This document shows, one piece after another, positions 45,116 to 53,729 of a stretch of DNA of 58,810 nucleotides. The notes beneath the pieces were generated by a model, which was not told where the DNA came from, did not search any database, and saw nothing but the letters and a program-made list of their open reading frames with translations. Source of the DNA: Methylophilaceae bacterium (GTDB lineage: Bacteria; Pseudomonadota; Gammaproteobacteria; Burkholderiales; Methylophilaceae); NCBI GenBank assembly GCA_029244935.1, contig JAQWQF010000003.1, positions 1 to 58,810 on the forward strand, read 5' to 3'. The position numbers and the translations under genes are program-made. Position 1 is the first letter of the stretch; every line of letters starts with the position of its first letter.

Positions 45116-46444
45116 TTAACCAAGGTTTAATGGGATTGTTAATTTAGCCTCTAGACCACCTTCTTCAAGATTGATTAGCTCTAGTTTGCCCCAATGAGCC
45201 TTAGCAATTTGATCTGCAATAGTTAATCCTAGACCAGAGCCCCCGGAGTTCCCCCTAGCTATATCAACTCTTTGGAAGGGCTCTAATAGACGTTTCTTTT
45301 CATCTTCGGGGATACCTGGCCCTTCATCGATAACGCTAATTGAAAAACTCTCTTCATGAAGTATAGCTACAACCTTAACATCACCTTTAGTATAGAAAAA
45401 TGCATTATTAATTAGGTTATCAAGACATCTTTTGAATGCCAATATTCTTAAATCGACAAATAATTTCTTAGGGATATCAACTTTTTTATTTGTTTTTCTC
45501 AGCTTAAAGCTATGCCCTGTTCTTTGATGTTTTAATTGCATTTCTTTAAGGAGTTTTCCTAGATTTACACTGGTTATTGGTTCATCCTCAAAACCCCTTG
45601 CAAAATCTAGGAATTGATTAATGATTTCATTTATTTCAGCAATATCCTGCTCCATACTTTCTTTAGTATCTTTAGATTTTTCAGGTAGCATCTCAGAGGC
45701 AAGCCTAAGTCTTGTTAATGGAGTTCTAATATCATGAGAAACGCTGGCGAGCAAAAATCTTCTATTTTGGTTAATTTTTTCTAAATTATCTGACATTTCA
45801 TTAAATGCCTCACTAACAGCATTGAATTCAGTAACGCTATCACTAGGTAATCGCTTTATAGCTTGACCAAATCGAATTTTATCCACCCCATCAATTAACC
45901 TATTTATTGGCCTACTTATTCTTTGGGTTACTAAGTAGGCTACGGCAATAGCTAAACCTAAAATAATTAATCCCCACCCAATCCAATGAAGAGGAAATGG
46001 ACGATCAATAATCTCCCTTGGAATTACTACCCAAAAAAGATCACTATCAATTTCAAAACTTACCCATATACCCGGAATATCATAATGATTAACTGTAATC
46101 ATTGTGCCTTGTGGTAATGTTTGGGCAATTTTCATTGTAACTAGCTGTAGAAATGGGTCATTTGGTATGTCTTCTAAGGGCTCGAAATAGTATGCTGGAT
46201 AAATACGTACGTCACCCATTCCTGAGAGTTGGCTTAATAGCTTTATTCTTTTATTAGATGCTGCAGCCTCAATAGATGCTTTTGTAAAATTTACAATAGT
46301 AATAATTTCTTGAGCCATTGATTTTGCTCTTGGCTCTCTTTCAAAATAATCAAATATTTTTAACGAGATAACTTGAGACAGAATAAGTAGTACTGAAATT
46401 ATCAATGTAAATCTTGCAAGAAGGCTGGAAGGAAGAAGCTTCAA
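45116..46444 (-). CDS. EnvZ-like sensor histidine kinase
   Basis: A 442-residue membrane histidine kinase. Two hydrophobic helices (about 9-29 and 152-172) bracket a periplasmic sensor domain, followed by a HAMP segment, an H-box ASVSHDIRTPLTRLRLASEM, an N-box NLINNAFFYTKG, and G1 DEGPGIP and G2 GGSGLGL. The H-box with RLRLASEM is EnvZ-like. It is the partner of the response regulator immediately upstream, 0 bp apart. EnvZ relatives sense osmolarity; the actual signal here is unknown. Confidence 0.93.
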   Translation of the reverse strand: MKLLPSSLLARFTLIISVLLILSQVISLKIFDYFEREPRAKSMAQEIITIVNFTKASIEAAASNKRIKLLSQLSGMGDVRIYPAYYFEPLEDIPNDPFLQLVTMKIAQTLPQGTMITVNHYDIPGIWVSFEIDSDLFWVVIPREIIDRPFPLHWIGWGLIILGLAIAVAYLVTQRISRPINRLIDGVDKIRFGQAIKRLPSDSVTEFNAVSEAFNEMSDNLEKINQNRRFLLASVSHDIRTPLTRLRLASEMLPEKSKDTKESMEQDIAEINEIINQFLDFARGFEDEPITSVNLGKLLKEMQLKHQRTGHSFKLRKTNKKVDIPKKLFVDLRILAFKRCLDNLINNAFFYTKGDVKVVAILHEESFSISVIDEGPGIPEDEKKRLLEPFQRVDIARGNSGGSGLGLTIADQIAKAHWGKLELINLEEGGLEAKLTIPLNLG

Positions 46445-47161
46445 TTATTTAGCGGCACCATCTGGGTTAAAAATATAACCGAATCCCCATTTTGTTTGAA
46501 TAAAGTCTGGTTTGTTGGGATCTTCCTCAACTAATCTTCTAAGCCGAGAAATTTGTACGTCAATACTTCGGTCATATACATCAAGCTCTTTTCTTTTTGA
46601 AAGCCGCATAATTTGATCGCGAGATAGAGGCTGCATAGGGCGCTCAGCAAAAACTTTTAATAAATCAAATTCACCAGTAGTAATTGAAATTTCAATATCT
46701 TTTTTATACAGACTTCTTTGTTCAATATTAAAAGTGTAATCACCAAATTTAACTATTTTATTCTTAGATATAACCTTAGTATTATCTTGTCTCCTCAGTA
46801 TCGCGGTTATTCTCGCTAGAAGCTCCCTAGGATTAAAGGGTTTTGGGAGGTAGTCATCAGCCCCCATCTCCAATCCAACAATTCTATCAACTTCATCTCC
46901 TTTTGCAGTAAGCATAATTATTGGGATTGTATTTTCATTTACTCTCAATCTTTGACAAATATTTAAGCCAGTTTCATCTGGCATCATTACATCAAGAACA
47001 ATAAGGCTGATATCATTATTTTTTAAAACTGTATCTAGAGATTTTCCGCTGTCAGCTGTTATTGTAGACAGACCTTGATCTGAGAGGTACTTTGCTGTTA
47101 GCTCTCTAATTCGAGGGTCATCATCTACCAGGACAATTAACTGCTCTTTGTTTTCTGTCAT
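46445..47161 (-). CDS. ompR: OmpR-family response regulator
   Basis: A 238-residue regulator. The receiver domain has DDD near the start, the phospho-acceptor Asp in IVLDVMMPDETG (about 53-64), a T at LTAKG and a K at LPKPF. The C-terminal winged-helix domain has RSIDVQISRLRRLVEEDPNKP and the WGFGYIF end typical of OmpR. It heads the two-gene operon with the EnvZ-like kinase. A palindrome at 47233-47250 in the upstream divergent region may be its autoregulatory site. Confidence 0.93.
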   Translation of the reverse strand: MTENKEQLIVLVDDDPRIRELTAKYLSDQGLSTITADSGKSLDTVLKNNDISLIVLDVMMPDETGLNICQRLRVNENTIPIIMLTAKGDEVDRIVGLEMGADDYLPKPFNPRELLARITAILRRQDNTKVISKNKIVKFGDYTFNIEQRSLYKKDIEISITTGEFDLLKVFAERPMQPLSRDQIMRLSKRKELDVYDRSIDVQISRLRRLVEEDPNKPDFIQTKWGFGYIFNPDGAAK

Positions 47162-47232
47162 ATTATTATCGTTTTAAATATGCATTAATATTTTGATTTT
47201 ACTATTTTAACCTTAATTCATAGTTAATGTAA

Positions 47233-47250
47233 TGTTACAATTTTGTAACA
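47233..47250. promoter_or_regulatory. Palindrome between ompR and the EF-hand gene (candidate operator)
   Basis: TGTTACAA at 47233-47240 and TTGTAACA at 47243-47250 form a perfect 8-bp inverted repeat with a 2-bp spacer. The half-motif TTGTAA recurs at 47264-47269, 21 bp after the copy at 47243, about two helix turns. It has no T-run, so it is not a terminator. OmpR sites often contain GTAACA/GTTACA-type half-sites; binding by this regulator is inference. Confidence 0.5.
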
Positions 47251-47331
47251 ATTTAGGTGCAATTTGTAATATTAAGTTTACAATTGATTAGCATACTTAC
47301 TGTCCACTTAAAAAAAGATTGCATAACTCGT

Positions 47332-47817
47332 ATGGTATCTAATTTTAATAAAATATTGATTATTATAGGTTTATTTGTAACAAGCACTACCTATAGTGAA
47401 GTAAAAACAAGTCAAAAACAAAAAATAGATGAAGAATCAGCCAAATTACAACAAATCCATGATGCTTTAACAGAATTTTCTCAATCTGATGGAAAAAATA
47501 GCATTATTTATCAGCAAAAGCTAAGAGAGATGTTAGATAGTGTAGAACACCGTTTTCTTTCGTGTGATACTGACAATGATCAAACCCTAGATGTCTTTGA
47601 AACTACCCAATGCCTACCTCAGGTTGCAAGGCAGTTTCGTAGGGTCGATATAGATAATGACAATGTAATTACATTAGATGAAATTTCTATTATGGCTAGA
47701 AAATTTGCTGAAAAAAGGAAGATTACTGAGATTTTAACTGCAGAAGATTTAAATTCACCTTCAAAAATTATTTCCTTTGAGAAGCACGACGAAGTTAAAC
47801 AAGAATCCCCACTTTAA
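47332..47817 (+). CDS. Exported EF-hand calcium-binding protein
   Basis: About 161 residues from the ATG at 47332, which places a signal peptide (MVSNFNKILIIIGLFVTS) at the N terminus; an upstream start at 47257 is unlikely. After a helical stretch come two EF-hand loops, DTDNDQTLDVFE and DIDNDNVITLDE, each with Asp at 1, 3 and 5 and Glu at 12. It therefore likely binds two calcium ions outside the cytoplasm. Divergent from the ompR-envZ operon and probably controlled by the same region. Role unknown. Confidence 0.85.
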   Translation: MVSNFNKILIIIGLFVTSTTYSEVKTSQKQKIDEESAKLQQIHDALTEFSQSDGKNSIIYQQKLREMLDSVEHRFLSCDTDNDQTLDVFETTQCLPQVARQFRRVDIDNDNVITLDEISIMARKFAEKRKITEILTAEDLNSPSKIISFEKHDEVKQESPL

Positions 47818-47850
47818 TTCGTAAGTATTTTGGGATAAAATCCCAACCTC

Positions 47851-48963
47851 ATGATAGAAATAGTCTCTAGTAATACTTTTCATAGCCTTTCATTACCAAA
47901 TGTCGACAACATGTCGCATAATCCATTTTTAGATATAAAATTTTTTCTAGCATTAGAGGATTCAAATTCCATTGGCAAGGATACTGGTTGGATAGCATTC
48001 CCAATTGTTGCTAAAAATAATAACGAAACTGTAGGCTTCATGCCAATTTTCCTTAAGGAGCATTCATATGGAGAGTATGTTTTTGATTGGTCATGGGCAG
48101 AAGCTTTTCATCAACATGGTCTAAATTACTACCCTAAGATGTTATGTGGAATTCCATTTACTCCGATAACAGGGCCAAGAATTATCGCTCAAGATATAGA
48201 AGTAAAAAAATTACTTATCAAGGCTCTTGAAAAAATATTAGAGGATCATGGTATTTCATCATGCCATATTTTATTTCCTGATATTGATGATCATTTATTA
48301 CTAAATGAAAGTGGCTGGTTATCAAGGCATGGAGTTCAATTCAAATGGCAGAATAAGAATTATAGTAATTTTGATGATTTCCTAATAACCTTAACTCACA
48401 ACAAAAGAAAAAAAATAAAGCAAGAGCGAAAGAAAATAAAAAATAGTAATATTATTATTACTCAAAAAACTGGAGACAAAATTAAAGCCGAAGATATTAA
48501 TTTTTTTTACGAATGCTACTGCAATACCTATAGAGATCATCATTCAACTCCATATTTGACTAATAATTTTTTTCTCCAAATACTAGAAGTAATGCCTCAA
48601 AAATTATTATTAATAGAGGCTGAGTTTGAAAATAAAAAAGTGGCATCCGCTTTTAACATAATAGGAAAAGACACTCTTTATGGAAGGTACTGGGGAGCTC
48701 TTAAATATATCCCAGGGCTTCATTTTGAATTATGTTATTACCAAGGACAAGAATTTTGTATTAATGAAAAATTAAAGTTTTTTGAGGGAGGTGCCCAGGG
48801 AGAGCACAAATTAGCCCGAGGTTTTGAGCCTTTCTCAACGTATTCAAATCATTATATTTCCAACCCAGAGTTTAAAATAGCTATTGAAGGTTTTTTGAAA
48901 ACTGAATCGGAAAAAATTCATGAATATTCGAGTGAGTTAGATGATCGAAAGCCATTCAAATAA
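47851..48963 (+). CDS. COG3146/DUF482 GNAT-like acyltransferase
   Basis: A 370-residue protein of the group annotated as peptidoglycan-biosynthesis-type GNAT acetyltransferases (COG3146), related to FemAB-type folds. Signature segments are HNPFLD, FDWSWAEAFHQHGLNYYPK (in parts), PFTPITGPR and the C-terminal FEGGAQGEHKLARGFEP. No signal peptide. The substrate is not known. It follows the EF-hand gene by 33 bp on the same strand; a joint transcript is possible. Confidence 0.9.
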   Translation: MIEIVSSNTFHSLSLPNVDNMSHNPFLDIKFFLALEDSNSIGKDTGWIAFPIVAKNNNETVGFMPIFLKEHSYGEYVFDWSWAEAFHQHGLNYYPKMLCGIPFTPITGPRIIAQDIEVKKLLIKALEKILEDHGISSCHILFPDIDDHLLLNESGWLSRHGVQFKWQNKNYSNFDDFLITLTHNKRKKIKQERKKIKNSNIIITQKTGDKIKAEDINFFYECYCNTYRDHHSTPYLTNNFFLQILEVMPQKLLLIEAEFENKKVASAFNIIGKDTLYGRYWGALKYIPGLHFELCYYQGQEFCINEKLKFFEGGAQGEHKLARGFEPFSTYSNHYISNPEFKIAIEGFLKTESEKIHEYSSELDDRKPFK

Positions 48964-48972
48964 GTTGAATAG

Positions 48973-49179
48973 TTAATCAACTATTAAGCTCACAAATGAA
49001 CTTAATAGAAAAAGTAATAAGAAAATTAATATAAATCCAATGATTAAAAAATATTTAACTCCATTCTCCTCAATAAATTTTTCATCTTGATTAAATTTAT
49101 TATTGTTTTGTACGCCAAAAAATGCAGCTAATACACTTTGTATAATACGAATAATTTTCATGAAAGTATCATATCTCAT
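48973..49179 (-). CDS. DUF2970 family small membrane protein
   Basis: A 68-residue protein (62 if it starts at the second Met, 49161) with the family pattern IIRIIQSVLAAFFGVQNNNK at the N terminus and one strong hydrophobic helix at the C terminus (about 44-66). DUF2970 proteins are short, single-pass and of unknown function, frequent in Beta- and Gammaproteobacteria. The gene converges on the acyltransferase gene, 9 bp apart. Confidence 0.78.
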   Translation of the reverse strand: MRYDTFMKIIRIIQSVLAAFFGVQNNNKFNQDEKFIEENGVKYFLIIGFILIFLLLFLLSSFVSLIVD

Positions 49180-49290
49180 TTAAGCTAATTTTTAAATTTG
49201 TGTTGTTGATTCATATACCAAAATGAACGACTTCTAAACCTCTTCCATTAACTACTTATAATTTTTGTAGTAATATTGAGTTATAACTAT

Positions 49291-49316
49291 CAATTATTAT
49301 CAATTATTATCAATTG
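49291..49316. repeat. Short AT-rich tandem repeat upstream of the glycosyltransferase-like gene
   Basis: The 10-mer CAATTATTAT occurs twice in tandem (49291-49310) followed by a partial third copy (CAATTG). It lies directly in front of the gene at 49323, covering the place where a ribosome site would be expected. Confidence 0.6.
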
Positions 49317-49322
49317 TTTATC

Positions 49323-50042
49323 ATGCTAGATATAAATTTTGTATTTTTTCATGTAGGAGATGTTGAGCAACCTAGATTGCTGGTAAAGACCATTAGAAAA
49401 TTTAATCCTAATTCAAATATTTATTTTATTACTGATAATGAGACCGAGAGTATTGATAGTGTAACTGATACTTTTAGGATTGAATGTGACAGAGAAAATC
49501 TAATGACATCAAGATTAATAGGTTTTAGTCAATTAAAGTTGAACAAACCTGCTGTATATTTAGATACTGACATTCTTATAACTCAACCAATAACTTTAGA
49601 TTTATTTCTAGGACATGATGTTTATTTATGCTTACGATCTCATCAAAAAGAAGGTCTGATAGATACAACTTTTCGAGGACTGGATCTCTCTGAATACTCT
49701 GGAAGAACATTTGGTGAGATATACCCATTTTTAGCATGTTTTACCTATACTAAAGATTATCATTTTTGGGAAGATTGCTTGGCAATTCTTATGTCTTTAG
49801 ATAAGAAATTTCATTTTTGGTATGGAGATCAAGAAGCACTTAGAATTATTAGTGATTCTAAGAAATATGATATGGGGTACATAGATGAAAGTGTTATTTG
49901 TACCTTGCCGGAATTTGCAACAAAACAAGAAGCGTCTTACTCTATTCATTTTAAGGGCAAAGGGAGAAAGAAAAAAATGCTTAAGGTGGCAGAATTTATT
50001 TTACGTGATAAATCAAAAGATGGTGGTGATGGAGAGATTTGA
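49323..50042 (+). CDS. Glycosyltransferase-like protein (nucleotide-diphospho-sugar transferase fold)
   Basis: A 239-residue protein from the ATG at 49323; an upstream TTG at 49314 is possible. The pattern AVYLDTDILITQP (DxD-type metal site, about 78-90) resembles GT-A fold enzymes such as GT8/GT32 or related sugar transferases, and FWYGDQEAL fits too. The substrate is unknown. The C terminus (SKDGGDGEI) is encoded partly by the antisense strand of tRNA-Met: the coding region runs 22 bp into the tRNA's 3' end. The normal end may therefore have been lost. There is no strong ribosome site. Confidence 0.72.
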   Translation: MLDINFVFFHVGDVEQPRLLVKTIRKFNPNSNIYFITDNETESIDSVTDTFRIECDRENLMTSRLIGFSQLKLNKPAVYLDTDILITQPITLDLFLGHDVYLCLRSHQKEGLIDTTFRGLDLSEYSGRTFGEIYPFLACFTYTKDYHFWEDCLAILMSLDKKFHFWYGDQEALRIISDSKKYDMGYIDESVICTLPEFATKQEASYSIHFKGKGRKKKMLKVAEFILRDKSKDGGDGEI

Positions 50043-50097
50043 ACTCTCGACCTCAGCATTATGAATGCTGCGCTCTAACCAACTGAGCTACATCACC
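50021..50097 (-). tRNA. tRNA-Met (CAT anticodon, probably elongator)
   Basis: On the minus strand the 77-base gene begins GGTGATGTAGCTCAGTTGG and ends CTCCATCACCACCA with CCA encoded. The anticodon stem GCAGCA/TGCTG encloses the loop TTCATAA, so the anticodon is CAT. The paired first base and the general sequence match elongator tRNA-Met rather than the initiator; tRNA-Ile2 with a modified C34 cannot be fully excluded. Its 3' end overlaps the end of the convergent glycosyltransferase-like gene. Confidence 0.93.
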
Positions 50098-50152
50098 GTA
50101 TAGTCAACAGCGTGAGATTATATTTTTATAAAGACATAAAGTCAAAGATTGA

Positions 50153-51238
50153 TCAGACATTAAAACGAAAATGCATTACGTCACCATCTTTAACTATATA
50201 ATCTTTTCCTTCTAACCTCATCTTTCCTGCTTCTTTTGATTTTAATTCACCTTTGTATTTAGTGAAGTCATCAAAACTTATTACCTCCGCACGAATAAAA
50301 CCTTTTTCAAAGTCAGTATGAATAACACCTGCTGCTTCTGGTGCGGTAGCCCCAATTTTGACAGTCCATGCTCTAACTTCTTTTATTCCTGCCGTGAAGT
50401 ATGTTTGTAACCCAAGTAATTGATATGCATTTCGAATGACCCTATTTAGCCCTGGTTCATCTAGATTTAATTCGGAAAGAAATAATAGTTTTTCATCGTC
50501 TTCTAACTCAGAAATATCCGATTCTATTTTTGCGCAAACGGTTACAACTGGACAATTCATTGAGTCAGCATAACTATTTAGCTCATTAAGTAATGAATTA
50601 TTTTTAAAACCTTTCTCATCGACATTGGCTAAAAACATAATAGGCTTTATTGTAATTAGACAGAGGGGCTTAATTAATGCTAGTTCATCATTATCGAGAT
50701 TTAAACTAATTGCGAGGACCCCTTTATTAAAACAATCTTGAAGTTTTTGATAAATTTGGAGAAGTTTGATTGCCTCCTTATCACCTGACTTTGATTTTTT
50801 AGATTCTCTGCCGACAGCTTTTTCTAAGGTTTCCATGTCAGCAAGAATTAATTCAGTATTAATTGTTTCTACATCAGATAGTGGGTTGATTGTATTTGAG
50901 ACATGAATAATATTTTCATCATTAAAGCATCGAACAACATGCATGATGGCATCAGTTTCTCTTATATTGGCTAAGAATTTATTGCCTAATCCCTCTCCTT
51001 TAGAGGCTCCAGCAACTAATCCTGCAATATCAACAAATTCTACAATGGCAGGCTGAATCTTTTCTGGGTTAACAATACCTGAAAGGGAACCAATTCTCTC
51101 ATCAGGCACTTCTACAATGCCAACGTTAGGTTCTATTGTGCAAAATGGATAGTTTGATGCTTCAATACCAGCTTTAGTTATGGCATTAAAAATTGTAGAT
51201 TTTCCTACGTTAGGTAGTCCAACAATTCCACATTTCAT
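50153..51238 (-). CDS. ychF: Redox-regulated ATPase YchF (OBG family)
   Basis: A 361-residue YchF/OLA1 P-loop ATPase. G1 is GLPNVGKST (6-14), the switch region follows, G3 is [18 protein letters not shown], and the specificity loop FLANVDEKG replaces NKxD, giving ATP rather than GTP preference. The C-terminal TGS-like domain is present ([14 protein letters not shown]). It follows pth by 19 bp in the prs-rplY-pth-ychF block. Confidence 0.97.
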   Translation of the reverse strand: MKCGIVGLPNVGKSTIFNAITKAGIEASNYPFCTIEPNVGIVEVPDERIGSLSGIVNPEKIQPAIVEFVDIAGLVAGASKGEGLGNKFLANIRETDAIMHVVRCFNDENIIHVSNTINPLSDVETINTELILADMETLEKAVGRESKKSKSGDKEAIKLLQIYQKLQDCFNKGVLAISLNLDNDELALIKPLCLITIKPIMFLANVDEKGFKNNSLLNELNSYADSMNCPVVTVCAKIESDISELEDDEKLLFLSELNLDEPGLNRVIRNAYQLLGLQTYFTAGIKEVRAWTVKIGATAPEAAGVIHTDFEKGFIRAEVISFDDFTKYKGELKSKEAGKMRLEGKDYIVKDGDVMHFRFNV

Positions 51239-51257
51239 AAGGTAATCCTAAAAAATT

Positions 51258-51830
51258 CTAATTTGAATGAAGATTAAGCATGGCTTTATCAAACTCACCC
51301 GTTGTTAGTAAAGAAAAGATTTTATAGCTATTAAAAATACTATCTTCTATATTCTTCATTTCATGCTTTATTGGAGCTTTTAAGACAAAGTTTGTTACTA
51401 AATTTTTGTCGCCTGGATGACCTATTCCAATTCTTAGGCGCCAAAAATTATTTGACTGTAGTGAGGTGATAATACTTTTTAGACCATTATGTCCGCCATG
51501 ACCACCACCTAACTTTAATTTAATATTTCCTGGCTCAATATCTAATTCGTCATGTATAACAAGTATTTCTTCGGGTTCAATTTTGTAGTACTTTGATAGT
51601 GCTGAAATTGATAAACCACTATCATTCATGAAGGTATTAGGCTTTAGGAAGTAATAATCACTATCTTCAGTGTATTTAGCAAAACTACCTTTGAACTTTG
51701 ATGATTTTTTAAGTGTTAGTTTATGATTTTTTGCGATGAAATCTACCCACCAAAACCCTGCATTATGCCGAGTTTTTTTATAGCTTTCTCCAGGATTACC
51801 AAGACCAACAAAAAGTTTAATTTTACGCAT
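51258..51830 (-). CDS. pth: Peptidyl-tRNA hydrolase
   Basis: A 190-residue Pth that frees tRNA from dropped-off peptides. VGLGNPGESYKKTRHNAGF contains Asn and the catalytic His (about 21), followed by KPNTFMNDSG and HDELD, and GGHGGHNGLKS. It is a normal length, downstream of rplY with a terminator-like hairpin between them. Confidence 0.97.
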   Translation of the reverse strand: MRKIKLFVGLGNPGESYKKTRHNAGFWWVDFIAKNHKLTLKKSSKFKGSFAKYTEDSDYYFLKPNTFMNDSGLSISALSKYYKIEPEEILVIHDELDIEPGNIKLKLGGGHGGHNGLKSIITSLQSNNFWRLRIGIGHPGDKNLVTNFVLKAPIKHEMKNIEDSIFNSYKIFSLLTTGEFDKAMLNLHSN

Positions 51831-51838
51831 TATAAAAT

Positions 51839-51868
51839 AAAGCGCTCTTGGTGGAGCGCTTTTTTATT
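51839..51868 (-). terminator. Hairpin terminator after rplY
   Basis: The arms AAAGCGCTC (51839-51847) and GAGCGCTTT (51854-51862) make a stable 9-bp hairpin with a six-base loop, with T-rich flanks on both strands. On the minus strand the T stretch after it fits termination of rplY transcription before pth, only about 10 bases from the pth start. It may leave some read-through to pth-ychF. Confidence 0.65.
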
Positions 51869-51872
51869 TTAC

Positions 51873-52610
51873 CTATTTATTAGGTTTGTCGGATGAATCT
51901 TCTGCTGAACCTTCACTATCTTTAGATTCTTTTCCTTCTCCACCACCTTCAGCACCTTCAGCACCTTCTTCGCCTTCAGTACCTTCTTCACCTTCAGCAC
52001 CTTCTTCTCCTTCTTCAGGAGTAATGACTTCCTCTACAACAACTTTAGGTTTAGATACAGACGTTATGATTGGATCATTTTCTTCAGATAATCCAGTTAG
52101 CTCAACACCTTCTGGAACATTTACCTCGGATAAATGAATTGAATCTCCTATCGATAAATTAATTAAATCAACCTCAATGTAAGCTGGTAAGTCTTTTGGA
52201 AGACATGAAATATCTACGTCGATCATAATATGAGAAACAATTCCTCCTTCTAATTTAACTCCTGGGGCTACCTCTTGATTTAAGAAGTGGAATGGTATCT
52301 TAGCGTTTAGTTTTTTATTTTCATCAATTCGTTGAAAATCAATGTGTAGAATGTTATCTCTGACTGGATGCAGTTGATAGTCCCTAAGAAGAACTTTTTC
52401 GCTTTTTCCATCAATATTCAATGAAAGAATCGAGGCATGAAATGCTTCGTGCTTAAATTTCATCATAAGCTCTTTACTATCTAGCTCAATACTTTTTGCT
52501 TCATCTTTACCGCCGTATAGAATTCCAGGTGTTTTGCCTGAATGTCGAAGACGGCGGCTCGCACCCGTTCCTTTCAACAAACGTTCAATTGCTGTTATTT
52601 CAATTTTCAT
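51873..52610 (-). CDS. rplY: 50S ribosomal protein L25 (TL5/CTC type) with acidic repeat tail
   Basis: A 245-residue L25 of the long TL5/CTC type. Residues 1-95 form the 5S-rRNA-binding domain (LKGTGASRRLRHSGKTPGIL), 100-185 the beta-domain (FHFLNQEVAPGVKLEGG), and the last 60 residues are an acidic, low-complexity tail dominated by repeats of EEG/AEG. Repeat-coding DNA lies at 51945-52016. The start has an AGGAG site 8 bases upstream. The tail is much richer in Glu/Gly than in relatives I recall, and could be length-variable. Confidence 0.96.
   Translation of the reverse strand: MKIEITAIERLLKGTGASRRLRHSGKTPGILYGGKDEAKSIELDSKELMMKFKHEAFHASILSLNIDGKSEKVLLRDYQLHPVRDNILHIDFQRIDENKKLNAKIPFHFLNQEVAPGVKLEGGIVSHIMIDVDISCLPKDLPAYIEVDLINLSIGDSIHLSEVNVPEGVELTGLSEENDPIITSVSKPKVVVEEVITPEEGEEGAEGEEGTEGEEGAEGAEGGGEGKESKDSEGSAEDSSDKPNK
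51945..52016 (-). repeat. Low-complexity repeat coding the acidic tail of L25
   Basis: Imperfect repeats based on ACCTTC(A/T)(G/T)C (plus strand) tile this stretch, encoding runs of Glu-Glu-Gly and Ala-Glu-Gly. They could expand or shrink by slippage, always in units of three bases so the frame is kept. Confidence 0.75.
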
Positions 52611-52627
52611 TAGTACACTCCTAAAAA

Positions 52628-52651
52628 AATAGACCCGCGACCAGGTCTATT
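52628..52651 (-). terminator. Hairpin terminator after prs
   Basis: On the minus strand AATAGACC, an eight-base loop, then GGTCTATT and a T-run (TTTTTTT) form a rho-independent terminator between prs and rplY. A further small palindrome, ATTGGC/GCCAAT at 52658-52675, sits between it and the prs stop. It would separate rplY, which has its own ribosome site, from prs transcription or act as an attenuator. Confidence 0.75.
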
Positions 52652-52679
52652 CGTTGTATTGGCAGTCTAGCCAATTAAA

Positions 52680-53636
52680 TTAATCCATAAACAATGAACT
52701 CACAGAATCCTCATGACTAATTCGCTTAATGGTTTCTGCTAAAATTTCCGCCACAGACACCTGTCTGATTCTTTTAGAATTTTTAGCATCCTGAGAAAGC
52801 GTAATTGTATCAGTAATTACAATTTCATCAAGTTGTGATTTATTAATCAAATCAATGGCAGAGCCAGAGAATATTGGGTGAGTTGCATATGCGACTACTT
52901 TTTTTGCCCCTTGTTTTTTTAATGCAACTGCAGCCTCACTTAATGTGTTTGCAGTGTCAACGATATCGTCGATAATTACACACGTTCTATCTTTAACATC
53001 TCCAATAATGTTCATTACTTCAGAAACGTTGGGTTTTGGACGCCTTTTATCGATAATTGCTAAATCAGAACCTAGAATTTTTGCACAAGCTCTTGCCCTA
53101 ACTACTCCACCAACATCTGGTGAAACTATAACTACGTCTTTATAGTTTTGCTTGTTAAGGTCTTCTAGTAATACGGGTGTAGCATAAATATTGTCAACCG
53201 GTATATCAAAAAATCCCTGTATTTGGTCTGAATGTAAATCCATAGTCAGAAGTCGGTTTACTCCTACACTAGTCAACATATTCGCTACTACCTTAGCCGT
53301 AATTGCAACTCTTGCTGATCTCGGCCTTCTATCCTGTCTGGAATAGCCTAAGTAAGGAATAGCTGCAGTAATTCTAGCCGCTGAGGAACGTCTTAGCGCA
53401 TCTACCATGACCATAATTTCCATTAAGTTGTCATTTGTAGGCTCACTTGTGGACTGTAGAACAAAGACATCTTTACCTCGAACATTTTCAAGTAGCTCGA
53501 CGGTAGTTTCTCCATCACTGAAATGCCCCACACTTGCCTTACCTAGTTTCATATTTAAATGTGAAGAAACTTTCTCTGCTAGGTCAAAATTCGCATTTCC
53601 AGTAAAAACCATTAATGATTTAGTATTCAAGGGCAT
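52680..53636 (-). CDS. prs: Ribose-phosphate pyrophosphokinase
   Basis: A 318-residue PRPP synthase feeding purine, pyrimidine, NAD, His and Trp synthesis. It has the [10 protein letters not shown] ribose-phosphate/ATP segment, [14 protein letters not shown] and the PRPP loop [12 protein letters not shown] (about 218-229). Length and features are standard. It follows tRNA-Gln by 15 bp on the same strand. Confidence 0.98.
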   Translation of the reverse strand: MPLNTKSLMVFTGNANFDLAEKVSSHLNMKLGKASVGHFSDGETTVELLENVRGKDVFVLQSTSEPTNDNLMEIMVMVDALRRSSAARITAAIPYLGYSRQDRRPRSARVAITAKVVANMLTSVGVNRLLTMDLHSDQIQGFFDIPVDNIYATPVLLEDLNKQNYKDVVIVSPDVGGVVRARACAKILGSDLAIIDKRRPKPNVSEVMNIIGDVKDRTCVIIDDIVDTANTLSEAAVALKKQGAKKVVAYATHPIFSGSAIDLINKSQLDEIVITDTITLSQDAKNSKRIRQVSVAEILAETIKRISHEDSVSSLFMD

Positions 53637-53651
53637 TCATCCTTGTTAAAT

Positions 53652-53728
53652 TGGCTGGGGAGGAAGGATTCGAACCTTCGCATGCATGGATCAAAACCAT
53701 GTGCCTTAACCAGCTTGGCGACTCCCCA
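53652..53728 (-). tRNA. tRNA-Gln (TTG anticodon)
   Basis: The 77-base minus-strand gene begins TGGGGAGTCGCCAAG and ends CCTTCCTCCCCAGCCA with CCA encoded. The anticodon stem CATGG/CCATG holds the loop TTTTGAT, anticodon TTG, reading CAA and by wobble CAG. It lies between ispE and prs, an arrangement I associate with Betaproteobacteria. Confidence 0.96.
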
Positions 53729-53729
53729 A

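Noticed and set aside
49291-49316. CRISPR or phase-variable tract
   Set aside because: Only two and a half copies of a 10-mer, without spacers; too short to call either.
51886-52137. Low-complexity plus-strand frame opposite rplY
   Set aside because: Pro/Ser-rich output of the antisense of the acidic repeat; no ribosome site.
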